Origin: Otis tarda
Lineage: Eukaryota; Chordata; Aves; Otidiformes; Otididae
Reading direction: 5' to 3'
Assembly (NCBI GenBank): GCA_026413225.1
Contig: CM048552.1
Location: 213,169,553 to 213,233,552, forward strand
Length of the DNA: 64,000 bases
Under the pieces are notes generated by a model. That model was not told the DNA's origin. It worked only from the letters and a program-made list of their open reading frames with translations, and made no database searches. Both the position numbers and the translations under genes were made by a program. Positions 28,901 through 40,900 of this stretch are shown piece by piece. The first letter of the stretch is position 1. Each line of letters begins with the position of its first letter.

Positions 28901-31900
28901 TCCTTGGAATTTCTTTTGTCATGGAGAAGTCCTTTGGCAATGCTGACACTGTAGGGTTGGTTTTGAACTAATAGCTTTCTGCAACAGGAGGACAGGATTA
29001 AAAGTAGTGCTCTAGAAAGATAGTACCTCGCCCTAAGAATCTTGCCTGTCCTTGGTTGTGAGCTTTGCAGAAAGGGTTGGATGATTGCACTGACGGAGCA
29101 GGAAATCTAGATTTAGGCACCCACATGGAGGTGTTTCCAGGAGTGTAAGGGAACCTGCACTCGTTTTGTGGTCGGTGGAGGTCTGGTGGATGCATGAGTG
29201 GATCCCGGAGAGCTGTTCAGGTGCAGGTGTGAAAAGGTTCTCAAGGCTCAGATGAGTGCATTGATTTGGCCTCCACTCACTACAGTAGGAACTCAACTGT
29301 CTGTGTTTGTGCTTCTTAAAATGGAATCAAACCCTCCTCCGTGAGGGCTGGTTTTTGACAGGAACCACTTTTTTTTGTGTGTGTGTCCTTGCAACACCTA
29401 TTACAGAAGGAGCTTTGATCCTGACTGAGATTTCTGGGTGCCACTGTCATGTCATCACCATGAGATGAACAGAGGTGATGCCATGTGAGTCAGTCTTTTC
29501 TCAGGGAAAGCTCTTATTGAAGCGTGAATTAAAATGCCTACAACAAGAACTGGTTTTATGCATATGCCACATTAGTGTGCACACATTAAAGACCGGTTGG
29601 GTAAGTGTTAGGACCTTGACTCAGTGGTATCAGCAGTGTCTTTACAGTTGTGCTATAGAAATGCCTGTAGATTAGACCTTGAAAAGACTTCCTCTAGTGG
29701 ATATAGCTCCTCTCCTGAAGAGCTTGAACCAAATTCGTGACTACTGATAAGGATGGGAATTAAATTAGAAGAGATTCCAAGGCTGCATGCAGATTGGCAG
29801 TAAAAAAAAACCTCTCAATTTAATCAGCTTTTCCTGATCTCCAGCAGTCTCTGCATGCAGTGTTTGATCCAGACATGCTGTTTAAGTCCTTGTAACATTT
29901 TTTGGTATGAAGCGTTCTTCTTCTTTTTTTTTTTTTTTTAATCTTTAAGCAAGCTATGCTTCATGAGGCAGGAGTTAAAATCTCTTACCTCTCCTGCATC
30001 CTCCATAAATTACATCAAAATCCTTTTACTGTGGCTCCACCGCAACGGCTTTTCAGAGGTCACAGCACGAGGGGTTCTCACAAGGTTCCCCGTAGCTTTC
30101 AGTTTCATTGCCCTTAAGATGGATTTGAAAACTATATGAAGAATCAGTTTTTGTAACTAAGAAGGTTAAAATCACAGTAAACAAGTAATTTGTCACTTCT
30201 AAATTAGACTATTATTATTATCATCATTATTATTATTATTCTTTTCAAAATATCATTTTAACCTACAACTTTTTATACTATGAAAAATTGTATGCATAAC
30301 ATAATTTCAGATATTCACATTCACATTGCATGGGAAAAGATTTCCTAGATGTCAGTTTTGCTGAATCTTAACCCAGGAGGATCATGAAATGGAAAAGGCA
30401 GGCAGAGCGTGGAAAGACATATAACATAAATGCATCCAACAGAAAATACAGAGCAATGCCTTTGCTCTGCAGGAAGCTCTGCACCTCCTTACATTCCTGA
30501 GAGCATTCTCTATTTTTTTTTCCTTTTTCTTTTTTTTTTTTTCCATTTATTTTGCAAGCCTGATGTTTTCAATTGTGGGTGATGAAATTTAGCATCTCCT
30601 TCAGAGGATAGTCCAAACATTAACTAACCCAAGTGCCCCAGATGACAGTTGTCTGTGCCGTTTGACTGTCACACATTTTATCTCCGTGTGTGTGCATGTT
30701 CCTGTGAATCCTGCACGAATACCTCTCCCTGAGAACTTGGCACCGGTTCTTTGGGAGCTACTTTGGAAGGGAGTGGATCTCGTCTAAAGAATGAGAGAGA
30801 GGAAAAATAAACAGTTTTTGGCTAGACAGGCCAGCTAATGATGGCTTCCTTTCCAAGGAGGGGACACAGGGTGGTCCAGCGTGCTGCCAGCATCTCTGGA
30901 TTTTCAAGTCTGAAATTAAATCCTGTTTCCCTGGGACACAGGGCACGTCACAGGATCTGAACTTTTTGCAGATGGAAAAGGAGGTCAGAGCTGACTTTTT
31001 AAAATGAGTTTGCAATAGTACTTGATCTTCCATGAACTCTGAAGAAATTTCTCCCAGATGGTTGTGAACTGAGGTCCTACCACACAAGACCTTTCTCAGG
31101 CATAAAACATCAATGTGCAATCCAGAGCAATGCTTAATTTTTGATTGCTTGTAGCAAGCACCAAGGCCAATGAGATCTTTAAAAATCCTTCTCCTGTATT
31201 CCAAAGTGGTTTTTGAATATCAGAGGAGAGGATGAGATTTGTTTGTAGGTAAGCCCCTTGATTTGTGCAGTACCATCTGGGTTATACAGATGACATGTCT
31301 TTCAGGGCCTTGCGTGGCAGGCGTGGTGGGGCTTACCATGCCAAGGTACTGCCTCTTCGGAGACACAGTGAACACAGCATCACGAATGGAGTCCACAGGC
31401 CTGCGTGAGTATCTGGGGCCATCCTTGGAGTGGGTAGTTGACTCTCAAGAGAGATGAAGAAATGAACATGTTTAGTTATAAGCATTGCAACTGAATCAGC
31501 TCTGAAGAAAGGGGCAAGTCAAACAACAAAATTCAAAGTAGTCTGTAGGAGAGGTCATTAGCTTTACCATCATAGGTCAACTTTTAAGACCCTGCCTTCC
31601 AGCTAAGGTCCTCTCATTTGGATCCCATCACTCAAAACGAGCATGAATCTTGCCCTAGACTTCTCCTGCATGGGTTGGATCTTACTTCCAGTCGGTGCTG
31701 AGGACCCTTAATTCAGAGCTGTAAAATAACACAGTTACCCATCATGGCCAGTACAAGGCAAGGGCTGGAGCACATGTGGGCACTGCTTCCATCATGTTCG
31801 AGAGAGAGAAAAGCAGACCACAGGCAATTATGTCCTGCAAAATGAAGGGCATCTTTTGTGATGGCTTCATTTATCAGCAATAACAACTCCACGAACAAGC

Positions 31901-34900
31901 GTTGGCAGGTCCTAACAAAATCCTTGAGCTTCCTTTGGCTTTTCTTGATGTCTTTCTTGGTGGGTTGATGTTCATGCTATTTTTTCCCCCAAGTTCTTGC
32001 CTTTATTTTTCTGAGGCTTCCAGTTACAAAAGGAAAATCTCCACACACAGAACCAACAGCTGCAGCAGATAAGACAGTACCATCTCTCAGCTGATTCTTG
32101 CTGTCCCATGGCTGGAGCCTTCCAGAAATGTCAAAAGAAGTGTTAAGGACAGAACATTTACCTGTGTTTCAGTCATATGTGTACACAGATCTACATTTTG
32201 TTGCTGTCTTTGGCTGTGACATGGATTTGCAAACAATACTGGATGAACTGTACGTGACACAGTGGACAACTAGGAACAGCAGTGTCAGAGCTCTGGATGA
32301 ATTTAGAATTTGCTTTTGATGTCCAGGCTATCAGTAGAAGTTTATTTCCAAAGGCAATGTCTCATACATTTTAACCTCTGATGTCTGGTCTCCCTTTTGA
32401 TATTTTCAACAGCTCTAATAAATGACATATTATGACTAGTTTACAAGCTACATGAAGTTTGTGATATTTAATAGTAAAATCTTGAGGTCTTGCCAGGTGC
32501 CAGAAATACATTGCAGTATAAATGCCACATAGGAACTTTTTCACTCTTTCATACAATCCTCACATTTCTAGCTCCAGTGATTTTAATTAGACTAATTAAG
32601 ACTAACAATTAGGCTAATCCTTAATTAAGGAAATTTGCCCTTCTTGTGATTGTGGCTGGCTTATTTTAAGAGGCATGCATTGCATTTAGAAAGCAGTGGA
32701 AAGGAGGAAATACTTTGACAGCAGATTTCTAATGGCAAGACTGATATTTGAAAATTCTCAAGGTTTAGACCCCTGGAAATGCAAAGTTCTACTGAAACTG
32801 GGAGCACCACAGATAGAAGAGCATTGTTATACATTAATAGAAATATCTAGAGATACACAGTAATAGGAAGATTGTAGGTGATTGTCTTAAGAAATTTAGC
32901 TCAAAGCTGTGTGGTTTTCCTCTGTGTATTTGAACAGATATTCTTCTTTCTGATTATTCTGCAAAAGAAATTAATTTGTTTATCCCTCATCCTTCAAGGA
33001 GGAAGGGAAGTCATTGACAGATTTGAAACAAAAGCTGAAAAAAAAACAACAAAGAAAACTATTTTGGGGAAAAATGTTTTAGAAAAATGCCTTGGCTTGT
33101 TCACACCGACAGAAAAACAACAAGTTTTGTGAGTTCCAGCAATGACTGTAAGACAAGCCAGGAGAGATGGGAATTTGATAAAGCTCTCCACCTTTGCCCT
33201 TTTTGTTCATAGACTGTTAATGGCAGCTCTGAATGGAATCAATTGCTGAAAAACCCAGATCGACCTAGACGGAGAGCCACATTGTCATTATGTTCCCTTG
33301 CAAACTTCATCCCAACTTTCAAATGACATTGGGTGTCTGGAGCAGGACAGTTGGTTATTTTTCTTTTCTTTTTTTTTTTTTTGCTGCCAGATATGCTGTG
33401 GCACTAGATAAAAATAACATTTTTTATTCTAGCTGGCAGCATTGCTGAAAAACCACTTACCATCTTTATTAAGAGCTGGAGTTCTACACTTAGCATGTGT
33501 AGTGTCCTTCTCCAGAAAGTCTCCAGTGTAGATCTCCTGTCACTCCATGCTCGATACAGCCCTACCTGGAAGGATCCGTCCATCAGCATCATACTCTACG
33601 TTGAGGAGCACCACACAGTTACATCAGCTACATGCCTGCATGGCTTGGAGCACTTTTTCTTGCCAGTATGAAGAAGTGGGGAATTTGCAGTGTGTGTGAA
33701 GTATAGTGATCCAGTTGTTTTACTTTCCATTCGCAGCTTACAGAATTCATGTCAGCCAAAGTACAGTGGATACACTTCGGAGTCTAAACGAAGGCTATGA
33801 AATCGTACCTAGGGGAAAAATAGAACTCAAGGTAAGAAGGCCAGGGCTGTGTGAAATGCTTCACAGAGGAATCTTCTTGCTTAAGGAATTGTCATATTGA
33901 GCTCTTGTTTGGCCTTCATCCACCACTCTTCTGCTGGATCCTTCCCTAATTGTCCCAATCAGTTGTTTTAGTACATGAGATAATTCTTGAAGGAGCACGG
34001 GATCAAACAATAAGCTGTATGTTCTGGATCTAAGTATTTATTTAGTACACTGTTTAGTCCACCGTTGATAGAAGTTGCTACTTTTCACAGCGTCCAAACA
34101 AGACAGCACGAAATAATTCAAAACATCACTTCTCCCCTTACATAGTTGATAGGCAGAGGTAGGAGCTCTGTTTCCTTTAAACACCTACATTAAGAGGTCT
34201 GAATATGGCCCCACATCCCTCAAGAATCTTTCATGACAGGTGGAATCATCTCACCTGAGTTTGCATGCCGGCAAGGGGAGATCTGAGGAAATTATTGCAG
34301 ATTTAGTCAATGGAAAGAAACCTTTACATAGCTAGCGGAGATAAATTGACACTTTAGGAAATTACTATCCTGACTTATTTTCAGGGTATAGTTTATGTGA
34401 AGATTAATGTTGCCCTAGAAGTGTCTGTTTTCCTCTACTTCTCCAGTCAAGGGTGATTGACTCTGACATAAATGCCTACATTTCATCAGGTGCATCTCAC
34501 CTTAAAGCCTAAATCATCAGTGGTGGGAAAGGAGGTTGTTAGTCTGAAAATCTCTCCATTAATTATGTTAGTGCTGCCAAATAAGATGATTAGAAATCCT
34601 GTTTTTCTCATTCTGTTAAGCTGTGTACTTTCAACGACCCAGATGACATTTGCAGATGACAGTTTGAACAAGGCCTTTTCTTTGAGGATAGTGAAATTCA
34701 AATCATCCCTGAACCATTGTGAAGGAGACCCCAAGATTTCCAGCCGTGCTCTGGCTCCGGATATGTATGAAGCCCTCAGAAACCCAGTGAGGAAGTTATG
34801 TATTGAGCAGAGGGTGGTCAGAAAGCTGCTCTTTATCTGAATTTTTGTTTTTATTTCAGGGTAAAGGAGTAGAAGACACATATTGGCTAGTTGGGAAAAA

Positions 34901-37900
34901 AGGCTTTCTGAAGCCCTTACCTAAACCTCCTGAAATAAAGGCAGGGTAAGTGTGACTTCATCACTGTTCAATACATTCATTAAGCGGTCCTTGTTAGAGT
35001 TCACAGGCCGAATAGTTGTTTTCCCATGGTACATGTTTGCAAAGTCCACATCATTTTCCTTGGGTGATTTACATTTTCAAGCATAGTACTGGGACTCAGA
35101 AGTGATGCAGTTTCTTCAGCTCCTCTCCTTAATCACAGTTCCCAAGAAGTAGCATGGAAACTTTCTGCTTCCTCCCTATAGTCCTTTGGAGATGGAGCAC
35201 CAGGGAGTTCCTTCCTCAATCTTCTTCCCACTCTGTGTGTGCATGGGAGACTTTAATAACTTTGGTGTCATTAGTAGCACTGTTCATTCAAACACAACAA
35301 CAAGGAGACTTCATGTTGTAAAAATACAGCACCATTATGTAAATAAAGACTTAATGATGTTACCTCCATACAAGTTTTGGTGAGCAAAGATTGAGCACTT
35401 GAAATTCATTAAGCCATTTTGCAGCTTTGCAAGGCCTGACTTTGCAAACAGAGTACTCCCCATTTAGCTGTCACATGCTGTATGCCTGGAAAGGATGTTG
35501 TGGTCAGGACATAGAAAACAGGAGTGGGATTTGTTTGACAAGGATAGTGTAGTCATCCATGTTAAAGCTAGTCAACCTTGACTCCCTTTATGGTCAACAA
35601 AGAGAAATACATGCTCCGGGGTGATTCGACTGGCCTGCTTGGATGTCAATATTAGAAGAAGATGAATCGCGCTTGCAAGATGCCTGTTTTGTTGACTGTA
35701 AAGAGGTCCTACAGTACCTAGCTCAGAGATAGGTGTCTGACAGCAAGGACAGTCTGGTTTTACTTTGTCTGTGACTTCCCCTGAGTGATGTTGTTCTAAA
35801 TTTTGCCTCGTTTCCTCTTAGTAAAATGAAGACAGTTTTTCTCTCCCTTCCCAGATAATGGTTAACTCTTTGGGCAGCTGCATACAGGGCAGTCCGTGTG
35901 CTCAGAGCCCTCTTAGAGCTTTCTTGGAGTAGCGTGGAATTAACAGTATTTTGGGCCATAAGTTTTAAATTATTTGAGTGTCAATCAGAGTGGAAGATAG
36001 AAGGTTACTGGAAAATAATTTTAAGAGGCAGTATTTCTTAGGCATGGAGGCATTTTATTGTTAATACTTGATGGAAATGAGCTATTGAGCAATGTATGTT
36101 GATACCAATTCATGGTAAATACAAAACTTGGAGGAGCTTTGCCAGATTAGCGAGATGGGTTGGCTTACCACGCAACCAAGGAAGCACCAAGACTTCTATG
36201 TTGAGAGTAGGTTCTTCTCATCCTGGTTTTACCATCTAAAAGTCACGTGTTAGTCCTCTGTTGACTGTTGAGGTTCTTTCCATAATCCTCAAAGAGCCAG
36301 TCTTCTGGTCATGTGTGTCAAAGTCAGACTTACGCAGGCCAGAGCTGTTTCTAAACATGAATTGTAAATGCCAGAAAATACATCAGGTCCAGGGGGACAA
36401 TAAGAGGAGGTAAAAAATGTTCCCACTTACCCAGGATCAGGGGATCTTGGGCATCCTTGTGTATCCTCAGAATAATCCACCAGTAGTACTGCAGAGAGGG
36501 AGGTGATCTTCTGCTCTTGCCCTGGTGTCCTGTTCTTCACAGTTCTTTTGCAGTTTTTCTGTCCCCATAGAACATCATACAGCAGTTGAACGAATGTGAA
36601 AGTAATCAGAGGAAAAAACAAAGTTATATGAAACTGCATCTGTCCCAGCAAAGAGTCAAAATGAAAGCTATACTCAGGAGAAGTCAAATGGCAGGAAAAA
36701 GTAACTGGATGTTCAGCCAAGCAAGTATTTGGAGAACTGCTTTGTGCACAGGCTGAGTTATTATCAGACAGGTGTCAGACATGGTGTCCTCTTTTTCCAG
36801 CCTTATCTTGATGGTTCCATTTTATGCCAGTTTATGAGAGGCTGAAAGTTGTTTCTGTGTTTTGTTTATATGTTGGCCAATATGGTGGATTCAAGACACT
36901 GCTTGATATACTTCCGTAGGAATTTCCTCATCTGTAGGCTTTTGTGCTGAGGAAGGAGGTATTGAATAAAGTCCTCTTCTACTCAGCTTTTCACTCTGTC
37001 CTGAAGCAACTCATCTTCTAGTTAGGTCTTCCCTTTCCAAGAGGTCTTGCACAATCTGGTCCCTCATATCTGGCAAGATCAGTGGGCAGCATCATTTTTT
37101 TTCTCCTCCTGTGCATAAAAGCAAAGGACACATTCCTCATCACTTCATTCCACACATTCCTCATCACTTCCTTCCCTGTGGCTCACCAAAGCTAGTGATC
37201 TCCTCTGAGAGGTGCGATGGAGACTTTCAGCCCATAGTTTGACTTGCTGTCTGAGCTCTTGACTTCAACCACTGCAGGGAATCACACTCATTAAGTATCA
37301 AACAAGAAGGAAAGGGGATTTGCTTTGATGATTAAGCTTCAGGTTCTGTGTTTCATACTGCCATGACAAGTCATAGCCCTTGAAATATTAGGAGGTTAGG
37401 AGCCAAACTTCAGCAGACTTAAAAATGCGGAAGAATATTTAATTATGTGATTGGGATAATACTAATAGCCCAGTAAAATTCTGTAAAAACAACTCTTTCT
37501 GGTATTGCTGAAATTGATGAGAGAGTACACATGGTTGTCTAGTAATAAACCCCAAGTCACCACCCAATGATTAACAAAGGAACAATTATTGCACCTACAT
37601 AATTTGAATTTAATTGATATGCATCGACCTTTCTCTTTAATTCTAATTACAGACTTATTGGAGGCATCAGTTGGATCATTCTCATTGATTTCCATTGTCT
37701 GCACTAGGCTTTCATACATTTACCGTTGTGTAAGGACATTCAGATAAACACACTTTACTCTTAAAACCCAAGCGTTGTGGGTGACATGGCTCACACAGGA
37801 TACAAAGCATTTTAATTAGAAAGAAAGATAGTTAAATTAAAAGACCTAATATGCTTCTTACCACTCCTACTTTCTTCCAATCATGCATAAAATCGAATGA

Positions 37901-40900
37901 ACTAAAAAGATATTCTTAAAATTAAATTAGGTCAAGCTGCTCAGAGTCTGTATAGCTGTTTTCAGAAGTAAAAAGCTTAGTGGAAATTAAATAAGAAACC
38001 CCTTCACATGCCCTTTTTGTGGGAGAGGGTGGAGGTTCAGTAGTAGTCCCAGGACACAGAGAAAGTGCAAATTTAAAGGCCAGATTGCAATGCTGGCTCC
38101 TGCCCCAGAGAATTTTCCTTTTTGAATGATAACCTCCTCCTTTCTGTTTCTGTTCAAATCTCAGTTTTACCCGCTTTACAAGGGAGATTTAGGTTAACCT
38201 CGCACCACATAGGACAGGCAGTTCAATAAGCTCCTTAGTCCTTTCCTTGCTCCGAGGCAAATTTCTACACATTCCTGGCCAGATGTCTGCCTTGTGATGA
38301 ATACTGCTTCTCCTCCTTCCTGACAGCCTGTTAGGATTTGTATTGCTGCATCTGAGGATCTCATGGGTTTGGGGCTCCATTGTGCAATAGCCACAGAAAC
38401 CAAAGAAAAAAGCTTCCCACAAAAACCTGATAGGACCACAGGAAATAATAGCAAATTGAGGTGGATGTAGAGAAGGTGTAATAAGATGATAAGATAGCAA
38501 AAATAAACATGCTGAGCAGTCAGCCTACCTGTAAGCTAGATTTTTTTTTTTTTTTTGAGATTTCAGAGTCAGATAGGTTTGAAGGAAGGCTGTGTGATTT
38601 ATTTTTGAGTACACCAAGACATGAGTTTTGAAGGTGAAGAGAAAGCACACAGTTGCTAGTTTATACACGTGGGATACTGGAAGTTGGCATCCTACGATGC
38701 TCTGGGACAGACAGCACTGGTCAGCACTGGTGGAGCCCTCATCTTGTCCAAAACAGCAGAAAAGATGTGAGGTTATTCAAATCTAGCAGATACAAGCCTG
38801 ACCTAGACCGAATCACAGATGCATTTGGCAAAGCATTGAAAAAATATCTAGCATGAGGAAATATTCAACAGCTAATTAATTGCAGAAACGCGTCCCCCCC
38901 GCCCCACTCGCAAGAGCCAGGATCATGTTCATTTGTAGCTCCAGGGTGACATAGTCGGTCTTCTGACCTTCCAACTTTTTCCATCCTGTTTCAGAAATCC
39001 TTTGCTCTGGTACTGAATACAATGCTTTCAAGCAGCAGAAGCCCTAGATAGCTTCATCTAGAAACTTTCCTTTTCTAATACTATTTTAAATTAGCTATGG
39101 AAAGTTAACTGGAAAAAAAATACAATTCAGCAAAGAAAGATACAGATAAGGGATCCTTTCAAGAGTTTTTAACCATGAACCCAGTGCCAAGGTAAAGAAC
39201 ATATGAGGGTTTTGGATTTTTATCATCAAACCCAGGTCCTTTCTTTTATATGAAATCATACAAAAGATCTTAAATCCAAAAGGGCCAATAGAACATCTAA
39301 TGCACCACCATCCACAATGATAAATGCAACCTGAACTGAGAAATGACTAAAAACTGAAAATGCAGCCAGGGATAGGGGGGACTTTTTGGACTCTCCCACC
39401 CTCACGTACATGAGGACGAACCCTGGAGAAAACACCAAGATCCTTATTTGAAGATGAAACGCATGAGAAACAGTGAAGGATACTCAAAAAATCCATCTCC
39501 CAACACCAAAGGAGAAACATATTTTTACAGTCCGGGAAAAAGACACTCATTCAGACAACGTGGTTGCTTCTTCTACCCAATACAAAGCTCTAGTTGCTTT
39601 GTCTCTGTTGAGGCACCCTGGCATGACAGGAGAGGATCCGTAGAGTCTCTGCTGTTGCTGTTGTTGCTGTTGCTGAAGTGTCTCTCTGGAGGGATAAGCA
39701 AAAGTATTTCTATTCAGGCTCGTATTTGAAGGATTTCACCCAATACACTTTTAAATAAGAGATCATGTGGAGCAAACAGCAGCAAAAAGCTTTTGTTGTC
39801 CTTACATAGCTGGAATCGTACAAAAGCATCACAACATTCCATAAATAAACTTTATATAGCATACAACAAGAGTTATTCAGGGAAATCAAAGCATCATCTG
39901 GCTCATAGGTTTGATCATCCAGTGTCAGGACGGATGCTTTTTGTGTCGGAATTAATGCTTCCTTTTCAAATTATTTCTTTACCTCTAATACAACAGTAAA
40001 ATAAAGAAAAATGAATGCTCTGGTCATGGCTACGGCATAATGTAGGTGAGAAAGAAGAATTTTTCTCTGAGCTGTGGTTGAGGGAAGAAAGGGAATGAAA
40101 GCCAGTGACTCATCTCCCTTTGAACAAGGCTCTGACTTGGAACGTGGTTACTCCAGCTGATATATTTAAACAAGCTTTTTTTGAGCAAGCTGAGGTTTCT
40201 GGAAGAATTGGCTGGAATGTTAGACTAGAGAATTACTGCTGACAGGAAAAAAAAAAACAAACCCTAAATGTAACGTTCAGAAAGGAAGCAAAGTCAGGCA
40301 GCGGCATTGTTTGACTGGAAGATGTGATTTAATGCATGACCCTTTCTTCCATTTCTACAGATTTGGGGAAAGGTAGTTCTGAAACTGTGCTCGGGACCTG
40401 GCTGGCTTTGTGGATTGTATTCTGGCCTGCAGGCATGGCCTCAGGCATGGCTGAGATGTGCCCAGATGTGCCCAGATGTGCCCAGTAATTTCTCCTGTCT
40501 CACCCAGACAAGCTGGGAGGTAAAGGGCCTTTTGAAGGATGTTTTTGCAGAGGGGTAGAGAGAGAGCAGCAATCAGCACCTCGACAGCAGGAGAAGCTGT
40601 CTAGGGTAGGTCCTAGCTGCAGAAGTCCATCTGAGGGTGTTTCTCCTTGGATCTGCTCACGCTTCCCTTGAAAAGAGAATCAGAGGGAAGCTCAGTGATG
40701 AGCAATCTGAGCTGTCTGAATGGGAGCCAGCTTGAGACTAGGAAGGTTTTTACGATGTTGTACCCACTGCATGGGCTGGCCAGCTGAGATTTCTATCTGA
40801 TCAGGGTACGCTGCCCTCCCTCATGCCGTCTAAACAGGTTTTCTCATTACTTATCAGCCCAGAAACTCTTTTCTGAACAGCAGTGCTGAGGGACAAGAGG

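Larger units (their letters stand above)
24569..31305 (+). other. GUCY2D: Intron 14 with large CR1 element
   Basis: This 6737-base intron splits the cyclase domain. It carries a CR1 fragment at 26533-26704 (+), the long CR1 at 27159-28891 (-), an ATT microsatellite at 30209-30240, and poly(T) runs near 29925-29939 and 30515-30542. No other coding sequence was recognised. Confidence 0.85.
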
